Assembly: GCF_002234675.1 (NCBI RefSeq)
Contig: NC_019871.2
Coordinates: 21,856,604 to 21,920,603, forward strand
Length of the DNA stretch: 64,000 nt
Direction: 5' to 3'
Source of the DNA: Oryzias latipes
Lineage: Eukaryota > Chordata > Actinopteri > Beloniformes > Adrianichthyidae
This document shows positions 57,525-64,000 of this stretch, one piece after another. The notes under the pieces were generated by a model that did no database searches, was not told where the DNA came from, and saw nothing but the letters and a program-made list of their open reading frames with translations. The position numbers and the translations under genes are program-made. The stretch's first letter is position 1, and each line of letters opens with the position of its first letter.

Positions 57525-59730
57525 CGAACTGTACAGAGGCTAAGTTCTTAAAGTGTGATTGCAAGAAAAACTATTTCAGGAGCATCTTATTAGACACAGG
57601 AAGTATTTTATTTCGAAAGGAACTTGTATGTGCTGCTGTCAAAAATAAATATAACATTGTTACAATTCAATTATTGTAAATATTTAAAAGCTACATTTTT
57701 TAAATGAAAGGTTTAATGGCCACAAAAATATAAATACAGTGTATTTTTCTACACAATGACGTGGGACTCTGCAGCTTTCACTGGGTTTTGATCTGTAAGG
57801 AGCTGAACTGCATAGCTCTTTAAGCATTACAGGTTGTAGACCCCTGGACTAAACAGTAAAGGAACAAGAGCTATAAAATGTCCTAAAGACTTCTCAGTCA
57901 GTGTTTTATTACACCATAAATGGACCATCTAACAAGGGAGAAAAGCTTTTCAGGTTTTTTTGGTAAAGGAACAGCTTAAAACATCCAGGCTGACACAATA
58001 TCTTTCCACTTTGCATACTAACTTGTAGTTGAGAACAATATGAATTATGGGTTACTGCCTCCCAGATGCAATAAATGAATCATTAGATGGTAACAACAAG
58101 ACAGAAATGGAGGACACACCTCATAATTCATGGCTTTTGTTGCCCTAAACAGGAGAAATATCCAAAATTTTAGCCTTTGCTGAAAATGGTGGTTTTAAAT
58201 GTTTCTGGTTTGTTGGTCATGTGACTGGCGTGTGAAAGTAAGGCGCTCTTATCTAGTTAAACAGAGGCTGGACATTTTTGTTTGAGCTGTATTTGTCTTT
58301 GGAAGTGATGTGGGGGTAAGATTAGAAGCTCATGTCTGCAGAAAACCCACAGACACAAACAGAAACACATGATTTCTTCTGTATTATTGGAAAAAAATAC
58401 ACCTTATGCTTCCCTGTGTGGTGTTTATAGTTTATAGATTTATGCACATTCAAAGTCACAATGTTGCAGAACTTCTTTTCCTGGTTGGAGCAGCAAAGAC
58501 CTTTAGCCCTCCAAATACTCTTAGAAACTCTCAAACGATTTTAGGAAAGACATCCAGGCTCCGTTTGTGTTTACTTTGTGTTTTCATCTTGCTCGTGCTT
58601 CCCGGAGCGTTGGCTCAAGCCTCGCTGTGGCTGACAGTAATCGGGTTTCTGTGCCAGGTTTGGGCAGATCAGTAAATTCTCAGTCAGGATTCAGACGTGG
58701 CAGCAGCTTCAACATCCGTGTTTGAGGAGCGTGAGTAAGCAGCCATGTGCTCTTAGTCAAACAGACTGTGGCGTGCGTTTGTGTGTGCAGGGAGGTGTTT
58801 TCCTGTTGAGCAGAAGCCAACAAAACTTTTTTTTCTTTAGTCTGTGAGCCGTGTTACTTCACTGTGTGTACGATAGAGAAAAATCCAATCAAGACAGTTC
58901 CAATTAAATTTAAGGACGGCGTGTTGTGCTGCCAGAGCATAAGCAGGACAGATGTGCTCTGTGCAGGTGTGTGCGGAGGTGCTGCACTTCCATGCTTTTT
59001 TTTTCAGGACAGGTGGGTTTTTCTTCACATTACAAACCAGGAGCATGAGTGGAGCTTTTATAGCTGTCTATCCAAACATGATAGCTGTTATTTTTTCTCT
59101 TTCACACACAGACGTCTACATGGCGAACAATTACATTGACTGTAAAATATGAGCCTTTCTGCTGTTTGGTCCCTGTGTATGTGTGTCTGAAAAAAGGAAA
59201 AAGGACCCATCCTTGCTCATGCATGTCCACAGATTAATGAAGCCTCTGAACCTCTTTTTTTAAGCTCACAGTCTATTTGTTTACATCTTTTCAAAGAGAA
59301 ATTAATCAAAAGCATATTGTGCAAAGCAGCAGGGAGGGAAATTATCATTAATGGGTGATCCATCTTCATCATCATCATCATAACCATTGGATCTTCCCTC
59401 TTTATCAATAAAATGGTTTCTGTGATGGCAGTAATCCCTCTCATCAAAGATCATCTCTAGTTTTTAGAACAAGAAAGATACATCTACATTTGGATTCTCA
59501 AAACCTTACAAACCATTTTTTAACAAATTATGGAGAATTTTCTAATTTCATCAAACTACAAAGCATCAATTACTCTATAAATATGTTTTATATCTGGAAA
59601 ATAAGGAAAAAAGTTTCATGTGTGAGCTAAATTAGAATCATTGAATATTTTCAACTTAAACTTGTGCTGCATTAATAGTTTAAACTAGAAAAGTTCCTCT
59701 CTGATCATTTTATGGTATCTTGTAAAAGCA

Positions 59731-60100
59731 TCAGTGCTGCACGGTGGCGCAGTGGTTAGCGCTCTTGCCTCACAGCAAGAAGGTCCCCAGTTCAAGTCCT
59801 GGCTGGGGGACCTGAACCAAAACACTAATGGGGGACCTTTCCCAAGTTTGCATGTTCTCCTCATGCATGCGTGGGTTATCTCCGGCTTCCTCCCATCATC
59901 CAAAAAAATGCTTCATAGGTTAATTGGCAACTCTAAATTGTCCATAGGTGTGAGAGTGAATGGGTGTGTCATTGTGGACATTCTACCCTGCAACAGACTG
60001 GCGACCTGTCAAAGCGTCCCCTGCCTATGCCCACAAGTGGGTGGGATAGGCTCCGGAAGCCCCGTGACCCCCAAAAGGGAGTAAACGGAATAGAAAACGA
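59731..60100 (+). mobile_element. tRNA-headed SINE, copy 5
   Basis: gtgctgcacggtggcgcagt ggttagcgctcttgcctcac gives A box TGGCGCAGTGG; the B box is degenerate here (agttcaagtcc). The rest follows the family to ggagtaaacggaatagaaaa. Direct junction with a MITE B copy. Confidence 0.8.
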
Positions 60101-60104
60101 ATGT

Positions 60105-60544
60105 GAAAGCATCCCCGCGTTTCCAGCAATCTTTTAATTATGTTTTTTAGCCAAAATAAAAAAAGACTTTTTTATGTAGAATAAGGCTGCCTCCCTTCCC
60201 CTCCTCGTTGCTGAGAGCTTTCTGTTCCGCTAGATTACAGCTCCTCACATCCGTACAGTTTTATGCCAGATTCCAGCTGAGATGAGAATAACTAAGACAA
60301 ACATGGATCTATTTGTCTACAAGTGGATGAATCAGAATAGAGCGGGGCAGGGAGCTTGCAGGCCCACCCAGCGTATTTACTACGTCAAAAGCACCAGTAT
60401 AATCTTTTTCAAATGCCATTTTTTAATCTCCTCCTGATTCACAACAATTTGAGATTAATTTTGTTAATATATGTCCTCCATAATCAGAAAAATGCCACAA
60501 GAACGGGTTAAAAATACAATTTTCGTTGGAGTGGGTCTTTAAAA
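60105..60544 (+). mobile_element. MITE family B, copy 7
   Basis: Left TIR lost at the SINE junction; interior tctacaagtggatgaatcag and gggcagggagcttgcaggcc; right end cgttggagtgggtctttaaa intact. Confidence 0.7.
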
Positions 60545-61021
60545 GTCTGTCACACTTCTATTCATGTATAAAGCAAAGTGACACGTCCAGAGTGAATGAT
60601 GACTGACAGGAAAACAGAGAATCTGAATGATAGTTCAATGGTTGTCGAGCCCCAAAGCACCAAGAAAAGCTCTCAAATCCTTCGAACATGTTTGAGATGA
60701 TCCCCATGTAATCTATCAAACATTTACTTTACAAGATTCCAGATTCAGCGAAGTTCTTCACAAGTCAAAAAAACTAACAGGTCGACACATTTAGAAAACA
60801 AAAGTGCTAGAATGGCAGAACTGTAATACAACTGTTTAATCTGTGTGGCCTGTATACTTTTTGAGCACACCTTCAACTAGACTGTTTCTCAATTTTTAGG
60901 TACGTAAAAGGAGATTGTCAAAATGTAAAATGAGGGACTGATTCAATCTCACACACGGGATGATGATCATCAAGGCGATAACTAATGAAGGGCTTTTTAC
61001 AGACTACTGGGATTCAAAGAC

Positions 61022-61466
61022 TTAGGTTGTGTCTAAATTCCTCCACTACTTAGTGCACTAAACAAGGCATTTGCAGGCATCAGGGTGTTCGAATCTACAA
61101 TTCCAAAATCCTGCAGTGCTCTGTAAATTTCCCAGAAGTCTCAACGAAAAACAGGTCAATGGGTGAGTATAATCTATAATGCATCAGTTTGAGGCGATTT
61201 GTTTATTTGAAAAGGATGTATTGAAATGTATTTTTTATATATTATCCAAGTGTTCATTAACACATAGAACACAGTGGATTCATAAATAGTCTTCATAAAA
61301 TGTTCATATTTATTAGATTTTTCTTGGGAAATGCGTGACATCATTATTGGTGTTAAAGAAATTGTGAGCACGTGTCCAGATTGCAATAAAATCCGGGGCA
61401 CTAGATAGTCCCGCTATATATAGGCTTTTAGGGGTTAGGGAGTACTACGTGAATCCGAACATAGTC
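61022..61466 (+). repeat. Dispersed repeat family D, copy 3
   Basis: Ends ttgtgtctaaattcctccac and (inverted) gggagtactacgtgaatccg are degenerate inverted repeats. Interior landmarks aattccaaaatcctgcagtg, cccagaagtctc, gtggattcataaatag as in the other copies. Confidence 0.6.
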
Positions 61467-62574
61467 TTATACTTTGGTCAAAAGCTGATTTTGTAAAGAA
61501 AAAAAATAAATTTCCGCACTAACACAACTTGAAGTTTTTACTTGTCTGACTGGTGGCCGGCTTTTGTTGTGATGAGCAGGACAGGAAATGAAACAAGCCT
61601 GTGTGGTTACTGCATTGAGACTTGACTTTAAAAATGTTTGGATTTCTGTGAAAGTCCTCAAAATGTAAAATAAAAAAATTAAAAAATAGCATTTGGTCAA
61701 ATGATGCATAAGATTTTCTTTTTTAACTTTTCTGTCTGGTAAGAAGACAAATGTGGCCAAAAGTGACACCTCATTGCTTCACTGATCTTATTACCATGGT
61801 GAGGTATGGTGGTGGTAGTATCATCAGACTCCTTCTGTCCTCCAGTGAATTGTGTCTGGTTAAGACATTAATCATATTGCATGACAATGGCAGCAGCAAT
61901 TCTTTGTTGTCATACTTCTCTTTTTTACAACTGCATTTTTGTCTAAATCTCGTGGTTACATAGAAAGAGGATGTGAAAATCCCAAAGACACATAGTGATG
62001 CTGTGGACAGACGGGGTTTTGCGCTCCTTTTGCAAAAGTTTTATAGAGGTACCGTTTCACATCATTCTTTGTCTCACATCACACACAGACTGAGGTCTGA
62101 GCCTCAACATGCAGAATTAAAATCAACCCAAACAGTGACACAACATAGGTTGAGTCACAGAGCTCCGTTTTGGAGTTTATCCGTACCAACTTGTTTCTGA
62201 GTCCCATTGTAAACAGATCCTCACAACTTGAGGAAGACCTGCCCTCACAAACAGGCTTCAGTGGTGGAATACTGTACATGCAAGTCTTTTTCCACAACTG
62301 TCTCTTTTAACTCCTTGACGTTAATATTTTCTACCATACAAGACTCAAAACCCATTTACTTTTTTTATAGAAGCTGACTGAAAGTACATTATATTAAACA
62401 TTTATCAATGTTCCCTTCGTAATAAATTTTAAAAAAACTTGTAAGATATTTACATTTTTTGTTAAAAATCATAGTTGAGCTGATTTTGAAAAACCACACG
62501 CCAGAATTTCATGTTGCAAAACCAGTTTTTATCTTCTTTATTAGTATGAGAATGATGTTAAATCAGCTCTAATC

Positions 62575-62800
62575 AACCCACTCAAACCTAAGGCTGTAGT
62601 CACAACTGCCCATACAGTTGTCTATGGGTGAAAAATGGGTAAACCTATACGGGGCGCACAGGTGACCCCTAGGAAATATTAAGGTTCTAGACAATATGTT
62701 TGTCCACATATTTTTCTGTGGGCATGCTGTGGGCGACAGGTCAGTGCAAACACTAATACAACACGCAAGGGTAAGGAGGGGTGGAGTAGGTAAACACACG
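62575..62800 (+). repeat. Dispersed repeat family E, copy 2
   Basis: cacaactgcccatacag, gggtgaaaaatgggtaaacc, tatacggggcgcac and aatacaacacgcaagggtaa correspond to the copy at 54285. Confidence 0.5.
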
Positions 62801-63149
62801 AGCCTCAAGGGAACTGCAAAATACACCTGCGCTCCCCTTAAGATGTGACTGCTCCACTCTACTACCCTCATACAACCCAAAAGCCTGCAGTACCTGTGCA
62901 GCTCAACACTCCATACAGGAACATGTGACTATGTCTACACTTTTCAAGTGAACATGGTTTGTGAGTTTAAGCCTCGCCCCCAAAAAAGTAGTTTGGGACC
63001 GTTGAAGCCAGAAACGATAAAGATTTTAAATATTTATTCAGCTTTATTCTGGATTTGGTGGTTTCACTCATAAAAATGAAAGTGCTGAAATTAAAAAAGG
63101 GAATATTATTGATTATTTACAGTTAAACAAGTCACCAATTCTATTTATA

Positions 63150-63479
63150 TGGTGGCAGAGAACCGCCTTTTCAGCAAATAAAAAAAAAGCAACTGCAAAC
63201 AAAAAAGGCAACTGTGCAAACAAAAAAAGTAACTGCAAACAAAAAAAGTAAATTTGCAAACAAAAAAAGTAACTGCAAACAAAAAAAGTAACTGCAAACA
63301 AAAAAAGTAAATTTGCAAACAAAAAAAGTAACTGTGCAAACAAAAAAAGAGATGCACTTCCATTGTGGATTCACTTTCGTTTTATCTTTTTTTGTTTGCA
63401 GCAACTTTCTTTTTTATAGTTGCTATTTGTTTGCAGTTGCTTTTTTTTTGCTGCACTTTTTGGCGGTTCTCGGCCACCG
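63150..63479. mobile_element. hairpin MITE with internal minisatellite, TA target site
   Basis: Left end tggtggcagagaaccgcc and right end (inverted) ggcggttctcggccaccg pair over the tips, and the arms continue through gcaactgcaaacaaa / tttgtttgcagttgc. Both ends are flanked by TA. The interior holds about eight units of (gtaa)ctgcaaacaaaaaaa. No coding capacity; open frames rich in Phe-Cys-Leu over it are repeat artefacts. Confidence 0.75.
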
Positions 63480-64000
63480 TATACTTATATGTAAAAATAC
63501 AATAAATGTTTCTCCTTTGTTGTTTTTCCTTTGACTTTTATTCAAAATCAAACTTCAACAAAATGAGAAAAAAATGCCATCACTGATTACTAAAGAGCTT
63601 TATGTTTGAAGACTTCAAACTTTCACATTTTTCTTGGCAACAACATTTTATAAGAGACAATCAGCTTTAGACCATATTCGAGGTCATTTTCTTAAACACA
63701 GGTAAATCCTTTGGGGGATCAGGAGACTAAAGACGGCTCCAGCTGAGTCTAAAACCATGTGTCTCGTCTGGCATCACTCCTTGGATTTAAACCCAGAGGA
63801 GTCATTTATTTGTACCTGTGGGGAAATCGTTTTTTTGCAGTGAGTGCTGACAACCTGTTATTTGCAATTACAAGAAAATGCCTAAGGAAACAATTAAAAA
63901 AAATAAAATCAGATGTAAAAGAATAAACTAGTACAAAAAGTGGAGATAATGATGTGAGTGCAAACAGTACTGAGCCTTACTGATCTTATTTTTAGCAGCA

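Larger units (their letters stand above)
57050..64000. other. stard10 intron 1 (to the window end)
   Basis: No further START-domain exon is recognisable. It contains a SINE head (57430-57524), SINE copy 5 (59731-60100), MITE B copy 7 (60105-60544), repeat family D (61022-61466), repeat family E (62575-62800) and a hairpin MITE with an internal minisatellite (63150-63479). Confidence 0.7.

Noticed and set aside
59745..59815. Possible tRNA gene at the SINE head
   Set aside because: A box present but no foldable cloverleaf or anticodon arm; it continues into the SINE body.
63180..63350. Possible CRISPR-like array of short spaced repeats
   Set aside because: Eukaryotic context; units are contiguous without unique spacers and lie within an inverted-repeat element.
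63113..63534. Phe/Cys/Leu-rich membrane-like small proteins
   Set aside because: Translation of the ctgcaaacaaaaaaa minisatellite within a MITE.

Overview
This window is vertebrate nuclear DNA and almost certainly comes from a teleost fish, probably a spiny-rayed (acanthomorph) species. The evidence is split genes with GT-AG introns, fish-like protein sequences, dense short interspersed transposon remnants, long TA, CA and poly-G tracts, and an R4/Dong-clade retrotransposon of the kind known as Rex6 in fishes. The genus cannot be fixed from sequence alone; some repeats look medaka-like, but that is only an impression.

Four protein-coding loci are supported, in the order inppl1 (+, 3' end only), phox2a (-, complete), clpb (-, complete, 16 coding exons over 37 kb) and stard10 (+, first coding exon only). 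From general knowledge, human 11q13.4 carries INPPL1, PHOX2A, CLPB and, further along, STARD10, so the block is conserved synteny. inppl1 and phox2a are tail to tail, phox2a and clpb are in tandem, and clpb and stard10 are head to head.

Layout: 1-2917 holds the last four coding exons of inppl1, ending in the SAM domain. 2918-6503 is 3' UTR and intergenic DNA with a terminal-inverted-repeat element. 6504-8275 is phox2a, a 296-residue paired-like homeodomain protein. 8276-14649 is gene-free and holds two palindromic paired-homeodomain sites upstream of phox2a. 14650-51614 is clpb, a 675-residue mitochondrial AAA+ disaggregase with ankyrin repeats; its large introns are packed with MITEs, SINEs, a degenerate Tc1 transposase, a piggyBac-type MITE, a Harbinger-like fragment and a REL-endonuclease retrotransposon fragment. 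51615-56899 is the divergent clpb/stard10 interval, with a ZNF143-type promoter motif and a hAT element with a perfect 8-bp target-site duplication. 56900-57049 is the first coding exon of stard10, and the rest to 64000 is its first intron.

The genes are not an operon and act separately: phosphoinositide signalling (inppl1), autonomic and noradrenergic neuron specification (phox2a), protein solubility in the mitochondrial intermembrane space (clpb) and lipid transfer (stard10). I found no undescribed biological system. The best leads are a divergent set of CTCF-like motifs around the clpb promoter (one inside coding exon 1), the P3 homeodomain palindromes near phox2a, and a 72-nt frame-preserving intron in inppl1. 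All exon calls are manual, from reading frame, splice signals and remembered family sequence; nothing was aligned by computer.
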